Origin: Pardosa pseudoannulata
Taxonomy: Eukaryota; Arthropoda; Arachnida; Araneae; Lycosidae
Length of the DNA stretch: 64,000 nt
Direction of reading: 5' to 3'
NCBI GenBank assembly: GCA_032207245.1
Contig: CM063502.1
Coordinates: forward strand, 138,256,498-138,320,497
The notes beneath the pieces were generated by a model that was not told where the DNA came from, searched no databases, and worked only from the letters and a program-made list of their open reading frames with translations. A program made the position numbers and the translations under genes. The first letter of the stretch is position 1; each line of letters starts with the position of its first letter. Of this stretch, positions 1 through 12,167 are shown in pieces.

Positions 1-478
1 TTTCTTTAATCTAGAGGAGGAATTATATCACCCAGATTTATTTCACACACACACACACACACAAGAAAAAAAAAAAAAAGTGAGAGAGAGAAGAAATTAT
101 GCAAAAAAGGGTTAAAAATATAAGATCTTTCTTTTCATTTATGGGATTGTTTTTTAGTCATTGCATTAAAATGTTTTATATCGATTATATTGCATTTGAT
201 TTCAGTACTAGCATATCAACTCTATATGAGAAATTAAAGTCTTTGTGCCAGAATATAACATTTAATCTAGCCAGCATTTGTAGGGTACAAATTGAGAGAG
301 AAAATAAAAGCAGTAAATTTAAACTTGTAAAAGCAAGACTGAAACCAGCCTTTTCCAAATCACTGCATGCTCTTGCATTGAGAATGTTGCTTCCTCAAAG
401 CAACAAAACAGTTTATCACCATACTTTCTCTTTCGTTTTGTGTTTTATTAATGTTGGCTTTACATTTTTTGTTACATC

Positions 479-508
479 AACCCTAGTTGGATATGCTCAA
501 CTAGGGTT
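479..508. repeat. Perfect 11-bp inverted repeat with 8-base loop
   Basis: AACCCTAGTTG (479-489) pairs perfectly with CAACTAGGGTT (498-508) around an 8-base loop. The stem is more GC-rich than its surroundings. It could be an RNA hairpin, or the collapsed ends of a small inverted-repeat element. No function is claimed. Confidence 0.6.
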
Positions 509-913
509 TATTTATTTCAAGTTGCATGCTAATTTACTACTTCTGGCTTTCATCTAAATAAAGTTTGACAGGCATTTCTTATACCTGGACATTCAAAATT
601 ATAAATTTACATTGAAGCAAAATGTTTATAAAAATTGTAATATATATTGTTTTGTTATCTTTTTATATTTACATATTATATGCAAAGATATATGCTAACA
701 GTAAGGTTTTGCTTTCTATAGTTCCTAATTATAATGGGGTATTGATATAATTTTAATAAGCTTTTTTATAGTTTGTATAGCTTTCAAAATTATCTTTTAA
801 TTTTGAACATCAGTTTTTAGATGTCTAATTTTAAATTTCATTTATGCACTTGCGCATATATATATATCTCTATATTTATACATACTTAAGTATACCTACA
901 AATATATGAATTA

Positions 914-969
<56 letters not shown>
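914..969. repeat. (GT)n(TA)n microsatellite
   Basis: A TG run of about 17 bases passes directly into about 40 bases of uninterrupted TA. Confidence 0.95.
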
Positions 970-972
<3 letters not shown>

Positions 973-1022
973 TTCTCACACATAAAAGGCAATATGACAA
1001 TGTAGGTAATATGTAATGTGTG

Positions 1023-1025
<3 letters not shown>

Positions 1026-1081
<56 letters not shown>

Positions 1082-1086
1082 TATAT
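1026..1086. repeat. (TA)n microsatellite
   Basis: About 60 bases of TA, interrupted once by a G. Confidence 0.95.
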
Positions 1087-1229
1087 TTATGTGTATACAG
1101 AAACTTTCCTAATAATTTGTATAATTATAAAGTTATTAATGACAGTGAGAAAATAAAGATGTCCACTTTTCTGTCTTAAAGTTTCCGAAGTGTGGAAAGT
1201 ATATCAAATTTAATATAACGACCAGTTAC

Positions 1230-2027
1230 CTCCTTCTCATATGGTCTTATTACTCTTTCAACTTTCTGAAGTTTGTTGTTTTTAAATGATGCTGTGAAAT
1301 TCTTTACCTCTTTCATGTTTTGGAAAAATTTTTTTGGTAAGAATGTTATGTTGGTATTTCGTATATCTAGAGTGATATCTTCACTTTGTATATCAGCCAA
1401 AGCAGATTCTGCTACACTCTTTAAATTTTCACCCTCTAAAATGATTGCTTTAAGGGATTTAGGAATTTCTCCATTCAGCATTCCATCAAGGTTATTCTCT
1501 TGGACATGTAGATGAATTTCTTTTAGCACTTGATTTTTGCTTAATAACTGTGAAAAGTTTATGTGTTTTATTTTTGGGAATGTATCCATTTCAATTTTTT
1601 TCAGAGCTGTCAGCTGATGAAAGGCTTCCTTCTGAATATCTTGCAAGTTTAATTTTTTTATGAATAATTCTTGCAATTGTGCCATATTGCTAAAACTGCT
1701 GTTTGAAATACTCTGAATAGGATTCATCTGCAAATATAGTGATCTTAGGTGTTGTAAGTTTGACCATAAGTTATTATAAACCGATGGCAACCGATTGTTA
1801 GATAAATCCAAAACTTGAACCTTTTTCAGTTGTTCTAAAGCTTCAGTTTGTATTGTTTGGATGACATTGCTACTCAAATTCAATTGCAAGATATTACATG
1901 CATCTAAAATTGGAATTGCTTTTAGGCTTGTATTAGCTAAATTCAGAGATTCCAAACTTTTTGGGAGGTTTTCACGTATCCATTGAGGAAGGTCTTGAAT
2001 AGCATTGTGTGAGAGATCCAGTGATAG
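1230..2027 (-). CDS. chp: Chaoptin-like LRR protein, exon 2 (visible 3' part)
   Basis: This exon continues the chaoptin-like protein of 3032-5623. Its acceptor is at 2028-2029 on the minus strand (TTTTTCTAG before CTATCACTG), and both sides are in phase 0, so the LRR pattern runs on as LSLDLSHNAIQDLP. It encodes about 266 residues of further leucine-rich repeats, including VQVLDLSNNRLPSVY, then a weaker repeat region with DIRNTNITFLPKKFFQN. A good splice donor (GAG then gtaact) lies at 1229. Reading through it instead would add only 17 residues before a stop at 1176. No C-terminal cysteine cap or GPI signal is seen, so I prefer splicing to an exon outside the window. Confidence 0.8.
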
Positions 2028-3031
2028 CTAGAAAAATAAAATGAACAAACAATCAAAATTGTCATAATGTATTTTAATAGTAATAATGTAAAAGGGTAAA
2101 TGTTTGTTGACTATTATGAGTTTTTAAAATATTCATTACTAATGCATTTGTTTTTCTTTTTATTAATGTTCATGCTGAATATAACTTTATGCTTACTATG
2201 CTATCTAACTGTCCAACCATTCAATTTTTTTTCATAAATTTTAAAACCAATTGTCAATTATTAAGTTTTTAATATTCTGTATCTGCATTTTATCTGTATT
2301 TTATTGTAGGGTTTTATAATAATTAAAAAATTTCATTTGAATAAGTAGATGACCTCCTATACTCTATTAACCTTCATGTTTAACTAATTTCTCTCTTTCT
2401 TCAGTGTACAGTAGATTTAAAAAGATATATTAATTATGCTTATTAGTCATACTGTTATTTAATATTTGATATAACTGAGGAAACAGTTGTATAATTTAAT
2501 GGGCTTTGATAAATCAGTGAGAAAATTTAAATTATACCTTTCATAGTTTTTGAATACACCTCTGGTTATCTTTTTATTACTTGATTATTCTAGTATTAAT
2601 ATTAAATTTTGAAAGCAAGTATACTTTACAATTTTGCTCAATATTTTCGTATATATGTTCTTAGAAATATTTTTGTCATTAATATTTTAGAATATAAACA
2701 ACTAAGTCTAGACATCCAAATGTTTAAAAATATATTAACCTTGAAAACTTATTGCTATAATCCTAGTATAAGACCAGTGGGGGTCATCTTTTTTTGTAAA
2801 TTAGTCCATGAATTTATGTATAGTTTTACTTAGTTTTAAAGTTTTATAGATTGTTAAATTCATCCATGAAAGCTTACGCATATTAGATTGGATTTAAATT
2901 CTGTTTAAAATAATGCAGAAAGCTGAGTTCATGCAATTTGTCTATTTCATATATTTTAAACTTTAGATCTAAAGTCTGCTTGTTTATATAACTTATTAAT
3001 AAAGATTCAAAATAAAGCAAAATATATTTAC
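2028..3031 (-). other. Intron of the chaoptin-like gene
   Basis: An approximately 1-kb AT-rich intron with a consensus donor (GTAAAT at 3031-3026) and acceptor (CTAG at 2031-2028), phase 0. I see no other gene or repeat family in it. Confidence 0.8.
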
Positions 3032-5623
3032 CAGTTGGGGAAACTGGGGATCCCAGTAGGCATTTGGCATATGTAATCCATTTTGAGCAATGCTGAAATG
3101 CCTCAGATTTTCAAAATGTCTTATGCTACTGAAATTGAGAAATTTAATCCGATTTCCTGATAAATCTAAAAATTGTATAGTGTCCTTAACCTCTAGTAAA
3201 GCATCCTCTGGAAATTCGCTAAATTCATTAAATGACATATCTAATTGTTCTATTACTGTAACTAAAAATATATCTCTTGGTAGAAACTTTAACTTGTTTT
3301 TAGAAATTGAAATTATCCGTAGCATGATTTGTTCATTGAATAATTTTGCTGGCAATTCATCAATATAATTATTTGACATATTTAATATTTGTAGATTTTT
3401 TACGCCTCTAAGTTCATCTTCCTCTATCATAGATATCAGATTATGAGATAGAATCAGTGCCTGTAAATGGGCCATATCCATAAATGCTAGGGTTGTTAAA
3501 TTTGTTATAATGTTATGACTTAAGTCTAATGTAGTTACAGAAATTCGAATTGGATCAAAATATTCTCCTTCAAGGTATGAAATATTATTGTAGCTTAAAT
3601 TAATGGTCCTGATATTACTTGATGTATGACTTGATGTATAGTTACTAGTTAAGTTTTGAATGGCATTATGATCCACATCAATTTTTAAGGTGGATAATCT
3701 ACCAACTTGATCAAATGCCTCCAGGTTAAGTGTATTTAGCTTGTTGTAGGCCAGATTTATGTACTGGATATTTGGTAGATTTTGAAATGCCTCATTTTCA
3801 ATTTCTTTAATTGAATTGCCTTGAAGCTCAATACTTATCAGTGAATCTAAATTAAAAAATGTTGATTTTTCAATTTTTTTTATGAGATTATCATTCAGCT
3901 GTAAGTAAACAAGCTTCTGCAATTCTTTAAATGTATTAAATTTCAGAGATGTAAGTTTGTTAAAAGCCACTTTTACTTGCATTAAATTTGGATTACTTAT
4001 TCCACTGAAAAAATTTACATGAAGACTTTTTATGTTGTTATGATTAAGATTCAAAAATTTCAAATTTTGAAAAGCTGAAAATGAGTTCTTAGGTATGCTA
4101 TCCAACTGATTTCCACTCATATCCAGGTGCTGTAATTTATACAACTGATTCAATGCCTTTGTAGGAAATACTGACATTTTTAAAGCAGTATGCAAAATCA
4201 GTTTCTCTAAGGAATGACCTATTTCTTTGAATGTTGCGTTTGCTATTCGTGATATTTCATTATAGGATAGATCTAAATTCTTCAGTCCTGCAATTTGTTG
4301 AAATGCACCATTTTCTACAGCTTTTATTGAACTTTTAACCATTGTCAACTTTTCCATTGATGGGCTGATGTTAAATAATGAATGAACATTTATATTTGAT
4401 TGTTGTTTGTTAAGAATTAATTCTCGCAAGTTTGGTAAATTTTTCAATACATCTGAAGAAACCTTCACTTTAGATCCTCTGATATCCAAATATTTCAATG
4501 TATTTCCAAAAGGCTCTACATCATTTGGTTCAATGGTTTTTATTTCATTTCCTGCTATAGATAGTTTAATGAGTTTATTCATTGGAAGAGTAGGAAAGTC
4601 TGTTAGATCATTATAACTAAGGTCTAATACTTTTAAAGTTTGTGTTACACTGCGAAAAGCTTTCTTAGTGATGACTGATACTTTGCAGTTTTGTAGGTAA
4701 ATTTCAGAAATATTTATACCAGAGAAGGTATCATTTATGATTGTGAGAGGGTTCCCTTTTAAATACAATCGATCCACTTCATTGAAAGGGCGAAAACTTT
4801 CTGGTGTTAATTCTTCAATAAGATTGTTTTCAAGATGTAATTCCTCCAGGTTAATTCGACTTTTAAATTCTCTTCCTTCTGATACAAATGGAATTAAGTT
4901 TTCATTTAAATTTACTTTTTTTAGGTTTTTTAAATTTGCTAATGCTTTCAGTGGTATTTGTTGAAGTTGATTTCCCATTAAATTGATGTATCTTAAATTA
5001 CTCAGTGAACTTTGGAATGTAATGTCATCGATAGATATTATAGCATTATAAGCAAGATTCAAAACCTCTAATGACATCATATTTCGGAATGCATCATTAT
5101 TGATATGTATAATAGTATTAGCTGACAAATCCAAAACCTTCAAAGTTTTACTGACACTGCGGAAATCATCATTTTGGAAAGAGCTTATGTGATTTCCTGC
5201 TAAGTTCAAGTTGTAAATCTTTTCGAGATTTTGTATTGCTTCTTTTGGTATACGAACTAGTTCATTTTCTCTGAGATCTAAAATTGCCAGTGTTTTCTCC
5301 AGTCCAGCCAAGGCATTTGGTGGTAGATCTGTTAGAAGGTTGTTGTTTATCTGTAGTTTCCATAAACCTGTTCCATTTAAACTGTTGTCAGTTAAATAAC
5401 GCAGTTTGTTATATTTTAGGCTGATTATGTATATTGCAGAGTTGTTAATTTGTGAGGGCACAGTCATAAATGGTATATTGTGACAACAGACTGATCCTAA
5501 GTCTGGACCTCCATTTGAACAAGTACATAGGGGATTGAAAGAGCATGGCCTGTGTTGTTCTGTGTAGCGAGCATCAATTGTTGCTAGAAATAAGAGCACA
5601 CAGATTGTTTCCAAAAATTTCAT
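3032..5623 (-). CDS. chp: Chaoptin-like leucine-rich-repeat protein, exon 1 (N-terminus)
   Basis: This is a single 864-codon exon encoding an extracellular LRR protein. Residues 1-18 (MKFLETICVLLFLATIDA) look like a cleavable signal peptide. A cysteine cluster follows (PCSFNPLCTCS, then SVCC), as at the start of chaoptin. From about residue 60 to the donor there are some 30 typical LRRs of about 24 residues, for example LDLSANTIIHINNDAF and LDLSYNEISRI. In Drosophila, chaoptin is a GPI-anchored homophilic adhesion protein of photoreceptor membranes; chelicerates have several chaoptin-like paralogues, so exact orthology is uncertain. The ATG abuts a splice acceptor (TTTTCAG immediately before it, 5625-5624), so a non-coding 5' exon must lie upstream. 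The donor at 3031 (CAACTG then gtaaat) is phase 0 and matches exon 2. Total visible protein is about 1,130 residues, somewhat short of full-length chaoptin. Confidence 0.85.
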
Positions 5624-5753
5624 CTGAAAAGAGAAAAAAATACATGCACATAGTAAACGCTCATTATGTTTTACTGGTAGCTTTTAAAGAGATTTTTTGA
5701 TGCCATTATTTTATCCTGTTAAATTGTTAAATCAAGTCTACATACACAATGCA

Positions 5754-5908
5754 CGGACGGGCGATGGCCAAATAGGTAGGGCATTGCCATATGGTGTAAG
5801 AATCCGCGGGTTCCAACCCATCTGTTATGGGTATTCCCAGCCCTAGAAATCAACTTTAAACGGTAGATCCCTGTCTAATTAGCCCTCGTGTAATAAGAAC
5901 TTCATACT
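5754..5908 (+). repeat. tRNA-derived SINE, copy 1
   Basis: An A-box-like segment (GATGGCCAAATAGGTAGG) is followed 40-50 bases later by a B-box-like segment (GGGTTCCAACCC). The family's shared tail comes next: CTTTAAACGGTAG, then a motif ending TAGCCCTCGTGT. The same order of blocks recurs in the other copies in this window. Confidence 0.7.
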
Positions 5909-6536
5909 AACAAGTATGATTTTAGCGGTAATCGAATATTTCTGGTTACCTAAAGAAATTGACATAAGTATACATCTTAATAATATTTAACAATTTATTC
6001 ATTTACATTTGTTGGCATTTGATATACATTGCATAACGTAAAATTGCTCATTATTATATGAAACTATTTATATTTCAGGGGTTGTTTTTATTTTTGTTTC
6101 AGTTTACTGTTTAATTTTTAGTTTAGCTTCAGGCTTGAAATATCAGTTATGTAAATTTTTTTGATTGAATAAAATAAAAGTTTAATGTTACGTGTCTATT
6201 TAAACTCGCAGGAGGAGCGATAAATATATGTACAGTTAAATTAATACGGAGGAGTTTTTTTTAAATTATTTTTACGCATTTTACGTTTATTTAAAATAAA
6301 TAAATTAAAAAGTTTAAAGGGTATCTGTTTCTCAAATGACTGCGATGTAAAAAATCGAGAGTTCTTTTCCCATATTTCTGTTATAGATACCAATCACAGC
6401 GTATGGTCAACAGTACCGAATCCAAGATTTAGTTTCGAGGGGAGGGGGGATTGAAGCTCGAACTAGATCGAGCCAGTTATATATTTCACTATTTTTGAAC
6501 TAAACATAAAATTTAGCAAAAAAATGTATAAAATTG

Positions 6537-6541
<5 letters not shown>

Positions 6542-6584
<43 letters not shown>
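6542..6584. repeat. (TA)n microsatellite
   Basis: About 43 bases of uninterrupted TA. Confidence 0.95.
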
Positions 6585-6587
<3 letters not shown>

Positions 6588-7304
6588 CCATGTACAATAT
6601 TGTGTAGTATGTTTTAATTAGTGCATAGAACAATTTGAAGCAAAAATATTTAAAAAAAAAATAGATAAAAATTTAAAAGATTGAAATTTTTATTTAAAAG
6701 TTAAATTTGGATCGTGTATACAGCTTTAAAAAAAATTTATATTCGGAACTGTACTTTTATTTCAGTGTTAAAATTCAATACACTAAATCAGAAGTCGACA
6801 AACTACGATCCGCGGGGACAGATCTGGCTCACCGCTTATTCTCAATCCGTCCCGTACAAGTAAATGAAACGGGGATCACTCGGCCAATGTTATCCAATTT
6901 AAGTTTTGAATAACCGCAGACGACTTTGTGTAAGTTCCACGAAGAGTGGAATGTCACATTGTTCGTTTTGATTAAGTGACTCATTAATATTGTTTTTAAC
7001 AGCGTTCTATGCAAAATTCCAATGATAGTCAGTATTACTAATGATCATTTACAAGCAAGGTTAATAATAGAAACTTAGAACTCCAGCACGATGAAATGTT
7101 GTCTCAAAAACGATTTCATTCTTCACAGCACTAATTTTTGTCCTTTTATGAATGTTTTTTTTTTTTATTTTTCTCTATTAATAACAATGTGTATAAATAT
7201 TTTGTGTCTAAAATTACTACTTCCTAGTAAGAAAAATAATTTTTTTATGTATGAGTTATGTATGAATAGAAGTACGTATTAAAATATATTCCTATTCGAG
7301 TTTA

Positions 7305-7450
7305 AAATTCGGAGTTCGTGAGTTCGAATCCCACTATGGCTTGGATGTTCGTAGCCGTTCGGAATCGGCTTTAAGCAGTAGGTACCGGTCTCATTAGCCC
7401 TCGTGTTGCAAAAAGTAGACCGTAGCGCTCCACAACCAAACCAAACCAAT
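7305..7450 (+). repeat. tRNA-derived SINE, copy 2 (5'-truncated)
   Basis: It begins inside the tRNA-like head, with a well-kept B box (GAGTTCGAATCCC). It has the best preserved body of the family: GGAATCGGCTTTAAGCAGTA, then CTCATTAGCCCTCGTGTTGC and GACCGTAGCGCTCC. It ends in an ACCAAACCAAACC tail. The A box is missing. Confidence 0.75.
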
Positions 7451-9081
7451 CGAGTTTAAAATTTGTTCTGCCAAATCTAACGATGAATTTTTACGATCCC
7501 GACCTGTCTTAACAAGTTTTCAGGAAGATGGTAAAGTTGTATGATTTTAACTGATAATGTTATTGCTGTGTGTTATTATGCATTACAATAATATATTTAA
7601 TTTGGCGAAGAATGTTGTTAGCCTTGTTTGACTATTAAATATACCTAAAAATTTAAAGTGCTACTTAGGTAGAGATAGTCAAACCACGGTCTGCCCTATA
7701 CAAGTATGGTGGAACTAGCAAAACTTATAATTGAAAATAATTGCGCTCTGATTAAAGAAAATGCAATATTATTTAATTATTTTACTGATTATTATTGTTA
7801 TAATTGTTTACATAAATGTAATTATAAATGTTTAACTGTTCTATAATTAATTTATGAATAATTATAATTAATAATAATACAAAATATAACAATGTATTTT
7901 AATTTTCACCCCCAACATACGTATATATAACATGCACATACAATGCGGCCGCCAGAATTAAAAGCATTTCCAAAGTTTCCCGCGAGGTCATTTAGGGTTG
8001 GACAGTTATGTGCTAAAGTATGGTATAGTCTAAGACGTATTATTTATTAATTATATATGCGAAATATGTTTGTTATAATTTGCTTTGCTATATTCAAATT
8101 TATCTGCAGCTGAGAAATACATCACTTTTGCTTTATACCGCTGTTGATAGCATTAAAAACTAATGAATTAGAATGCAGTATAATCGGTGACATATCAAAG
8201 CATAGCTAATATAAATACATGCATAAAGATTTGTAAACTTAACTCCAGGGAAGTAGTTTGAACCTTATTTCACATAAATATACATATACACATCAAGTCA
8301 ATCAGTCAATAAATAAATAATAATACACTGTGAACAAAGAAAATATTTTTAAAGTGTACGAACAACCTTCCTTTTAACTTGTATGTGTTCATAAGCAGTA
8401 TTCCATATCGCTCCCATAATGCTTTTCGATATAGCTTCCATACTGTGATTTTATTATGGATAAAAATTTCGTGTTATGCATTATCCTCAAATTTTATAGA
8501 CCCTTACATGCAACCGAATTAAATTTCACAGCTACAGTCGTAATGATTTACCAAAAGTCGTATATTTCAGAATGTGTTATCAAGTAGTTTAAAATTCTGA
8601 CAACAGCATTGATTAATATGAATACCGATTTTTTGTTCTATTTCCACATATCATATGCAATTTATTATCTAAAATGATGAAAGTATTTCAAGTATTGGGG
8701 AAAGTTCCTATTTATAATCGAACTCTTGAAAGAGAATTATTAGATTGCAAAGAGGCGCCTAAATGATTTTGTTTTTTAAGCGTAACTTCTGTTCTATGGC
8801 TTTATAAAGGTGAAGACTCACCTTTGTTAAAAATGACTCAGCTATTTAATTATATAAATTCACGACCCTGACCTAAATTATATGAAGGTCACAAGGAAAG
8901 AATTATCTAGGAAATTGCATTTTCTGAATTAATTTTTTGGATCAAGCACTGCATTATTTTGGTATTTAATATGCATGGTAATTTTACTTGTTTCTTAAAA
9001 ATGTATATAAAAAAGTATGTTTGTAAAATTAATGGTAACACGTGGAATACTCTTATCAGGAACACCCGACTTCTTATTTCC

Positions 9082-9084
<3 letters not shown>

Positions 9085-9142
<58 letters not shown>
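9085..9142. repeat. (TA)n microsatellite
   Basis: About 58 bases of TA. The open frames across it are artefacts of the YI/IY-coding repeat. Confidence 0.95.
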
Positions 9143-9145
<3 letters not shown>

Positions 9146-10508
9146 AATTTTTATTTCCGTATTATTAATAAATTACTTTATATGTTATCAGCTGTTAAAA
9201 CATTTTACTTGTTTAGAAAGGTTACAATCCGTTTTTTTTATATATTTATTCTTCGTGTAGAAGAAACCTTTAATTTATTATGTAAATACAGCACATCAGT
9301 TCAATTTAATTAATAATCAAACATACAAATAAAAATATGAAGAAAAATTTTATTTTAAGGCAAGTATTAAAATAAACTTACCTTCGTGACGGTGGTTTTC
9401 TCTTCACTAACGTTTCAGTTTATTAAGTCCATAAAAAAGCCCTATCTTTCCTGCTGTTCTGCACTACGTCTTAGCTAAGTTGCGAACATGACGAAGTGAG
9501 GCATTCTTAATGGGCTTAACTGCACCCCTCGTGGCATTTCATGCTGATCTCAGCTTTTATATAAGCTTTTAAAATTGTGGTGCTTCTGGTAGCAAAAAGA
9601 ATACTTACAAGTTCTCCCGATATATTTCCCTTCTTTTTTCTTCTTGAAACATTTCTCTGGTGTATGCTTCCGTTTCGGAAATCTTTGATGAGCAGTTTTT
9701 CGTTACGTCGCATCTTATTGATTTATTGGCCAAAATTGTCACATCGTGGCAATTCTTAGATTTAAGCAGCTTTATGAGGACAAAAATAAGAATTCTCACC
9801 GAGCCCAACTATTTAAACGCTTTTTTTTTTTTTTTTTTTTGGTTAAATTTACAAGAATTGTTGTTTTTATGTCAGAATTTGATGTGCATATATCTATTGT
9901 ATGTGATTGAATTTCAGACAAGGCTGTGGTATTTTTGTTAACTTAGTAATTCCAGATCATTAAAAAGGCAGGGGAAATGATTTCCCATGATTTCTTTGTG
10001 CGGTCAAATAATTGTTTCCGTTCATATCCGCACTGCATTGCCAATGTTATTGAATCCAAAGATGTAGCATTTTACAAAAGGAGTTTTGGGCAAGTCTTTA
10101 CGCTGGTTATGCGTATCCTAACAGTTCATTTAGCTAAAATTCGTGTGTTTGAACAATGCGACACATCGGTCGCTTTCCGGAAGTAGTAAAAATTGATAAA
10201 GTATCGCCAAAATCACTACATTACAGTGATACCCTTACAAAAATGGAGTTATTTTGTTTTTCAGCTAGGAGAAAAAATTAAATTCATTCAAAATATATGT
10301 TTCTCTCGGAAGCAAGCATATGTTTTAAGTACTTTGAATGAGTAAAATTGTTCATTCAAGAGAAAGAGAAAATTTATGAATTTTAGAAAGCGTTGCGGTG
10401 TACTGAAACATTCCTTAAAAGTCTTTTTATAGGAAACAAAATTGACGTCATAGCACGACGATGTAATCTTTATATGAATAGTCCTGTTTCTTGGCAGAAT
10501 AACCGGAT

Positions 10509-10622
10509 GTTATCAGTTCTACGGGTTCCAGACTCATTGTTGGCATGGATAGTAGTATCCATTGGGAATCAGCTTTATGCACTTGATATCGGTTTAATTA
10601 CTATTCATGCAGCGAATTGTTC
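10509..10622 (+). repeat. tRNA-derived SINE, diverged copy
   Basis: A decayed copy recognised by block order: GGGTTCCAGACTC (B box), then GGCATGGATAG, GGGAATCAGCTTTATGCA, and a diverged tail near GCAGCGAATTG. It shares these in order with the copies at 7305 and 10979 but is considerably mutated. Confidence 0.5.
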
Positions 10623-10978
10623 ACTTTAGGTCTCATAGCAAACAAAACTTGGTTAAATTTCTTTCTTTTGATATTAGTACAGGCTTTACTAATATCCAAT
10701 ATCAGCATTAGGAACTTTGTCATCTTTAGTACATGTAACCGTTCTGAAACACTTATTAGTTGAGTCATTCGACTATGAAGTTAAATCAGAGCCTAACACC
10801 CAACTAGCTAACGAAAACTAATAATGGTCATTTTTCATGATTTCAATAATTGTTTTAACAGAATTATAAATTTCATAACTTCGTATACTGTTTATTTTGT
10901 TTTCTCGAATAAGCAACTTAATGGCAAATTTCTTGGTAGTCTTGGTCAGATGATGGAAAAACAGTTCTAGTCTTTTAA

Positions 10979-11152
10979 AGACGATCGATGGCCGAATGGG
11001 TAGGACGCTGCTCTTTGGTACCGGAGTTTGTGGGTTCAAATTCTACTGATAGCAGGAATGTTTGTGGCCTTTCGGAAACGGCTTTAAGAACTATATCTTG
11101 GCCTCATTCGTTTTCGTGCAGCAAAACAGTGCACCGTAGCGCTCCAAACTAA
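10979..11152 (+). repeat. tRNA-derived SINE, near full-length copy
   Basis: This is the most complete copy. It has an A box (GATGGCCGAATGGGTAGG), a B box (GGGTTCAAATTCTAC), a body (TTTCGGAAACGGCTTTAAGA) and a tail (CACCGTAGCGCTCC then AAACTAAAT). The head would not fold as an intact tRNA gene, because the 3' acceptor arm is absent. A short extra B-box-like piece (GAGTTCGAATCTC) follows at about 11169-11181. Confidence 0.75.
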
Positions 11153-11931
11153 ATCAGTACTAAAAGCCTTGAGTTCGAATCTCTCTTCTGGCGGTATTGA
11201 TTTTAGCTTTATAGAATAGATTTCGAAAATTAAGAACAATATATTAAGTGAAATTTTAGTTTGTTTTCTTTTGAGAGGAGGGAAGGACCGAAAGAAAGGT
11301 TAATTTTTGTGGTGAATTGACTTTTTCTTAAGTTTATGCATATAACCAATTGATTACAGCAATCTCATGTTATCATTATTCAATCAAGTAATACCATACA
11401 AAATTGTATATGGAATATTTTTTCCTTATGACTCTGGGGATTTTATTAATTTACAGTTTAATAATTGATTCAAGTTGAAGTATCCTTTCTGTATATGTAA
11501 AGTCTGACTTAAATGAAATTGTATTGAAAATTTCAAAAGTTTACCTTTAAAACTCTGTAGCACCTGGATTATACACAGAAAAAAAAATATATAAATCAGT
11601 GGATATATTAATTATTTAAAGTAAAAACTATAAAATTATTTTCTTGTGGGATACCAGATGAAAAAGATTATTTATATTTCAGAATTTTCATAGAATTTGG
11701 GAATTAATTATTAAACTGTCAGCCAATAAAGTCCTGAGATTAATAACCAGAAAAAAGTTTTGAGTTGATTATGTCAAGTTTGGGAGTATTCTGTAAAGAT
11801 ACTCCACCTTTAATTGATGTTTATTTTATTCAATTGTTAAAAGCAAAAGAAAAAGAGTGAAATACATTTATATGAAGTCTTATATTTAATTATAATGTAG
11901 TCTCTTTGAATTAAGTATTTATATGCATATC

Positions 11932-11937
11932 CCCCCC

Positions 11938-11989
<52 letters not shown>
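11932..11989. repeat. (CT)n(TA)n microsatellite
   Basis: A C run passes into CT repeats and then TA repeats. It is directly followed by the 36-bp tandem repeat. Confidence 0.95.
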
Positions 11990-11996
<7 letters not shown>

Positions 11997-12082
11997 CTGT
12001 ATATTTATATACTTTATATATGTTATATATATCTGTATATTTATATACTTTATATATGTTATATATATCTGTATATCTATTT

Positions 12083-12090
<8 letters not shown>
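11990..12090. repeat. 36-bp tandem repeat, about 3 copies
   Basis: The CTGTATAT core recurs at 11997, 12033 and 12069, a period of 36 bases; the third unit is slightly changed. The array is flanked on both sides by TA microsatellite. Confidence 0.85.

Positions 12091-12152
<62 letters not shown>
12086..12152. repeat. (TA)n microsatellite next to a splice acceptor
   Basis: It ends about 15 bases before the acceptor of the first visible TEP1 exon, so the usual branch-point and pyrimidine region of that intron is largely TA repeat. Confidence 0.9.
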
Positions 12153-12153
<1 letters not shown>

Positions 12154-12167
12154 AATTTATTTTTTAG

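Larger units (their letters stand above)
1..1229. other. Intergenic/intronic AT-rich stretch, no supported gene
   Basis: This stretch lies downstream (in gene direction) of the last visible chaoptin-like exon and is probably its next intron or 3' flank. It holds a CA run near 45-62, a purine run, two long TA microsatellites and a perfect 11-bp hairpin at 479-508. The plus-strand open frame at 99-557 has low-complexity composition and no recognisable domain, so I do not call it a gene. Confidence 0.6.
5624..12167. other. Intergenic or unassigned region with SINE copies and microsatellites
   Basis: I find no convincing coding exon here on either strand. It should hold the 5' exon(s) of the chaoptin-like gene and, unless they lie further away, the N-terminal TROVE exons of TEP1; I could not identify either. 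It contains four copies of a tRNA-derived SINE and TA microsatellites. A less AT-rich block at about 9380-10200 is of unknown nature. Confidence 0.5.

Noticed and set aside
99..557. 152-codon open frame on the plus strand
   Set aside because: Low-complexity hydrophobic text rich in F, L and S with no domain. It includes the hairpin at 479-508, and nothing suggests transcription.
1176..1229. Readthrough C-terminus of the chaoptin-like protein to a stop at 1176
   Set aside because: A good donor at 1229 precedes it, and the predicted 17-residue tail has no cap or GPI signal. Splicing onward is more likely, though not proven.
5754..5830. Possible tRNA gene (A and B boxes present)
   Set aside because: No acceptor-stem pairing or complete cloverleaf, and the element continues into a tail shared with other copies. 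It is a SINE head.
6783..6860. GC-rich motif (GTCGACAAACTACGATCCGC) resembling a hAT terminus
   Set aside because: No matching opposite end or target duplication could be placed. A similar word near 7676-7695 is in the same orientation, not inverted. Too weak to call.
8959..9313. Two overlapping frames rich in YIYIYI
   Set aside because: They are translations of the TA microsatellite. The same applies to frames at 11923-12282 (in the repeat part) and 63270-63482.
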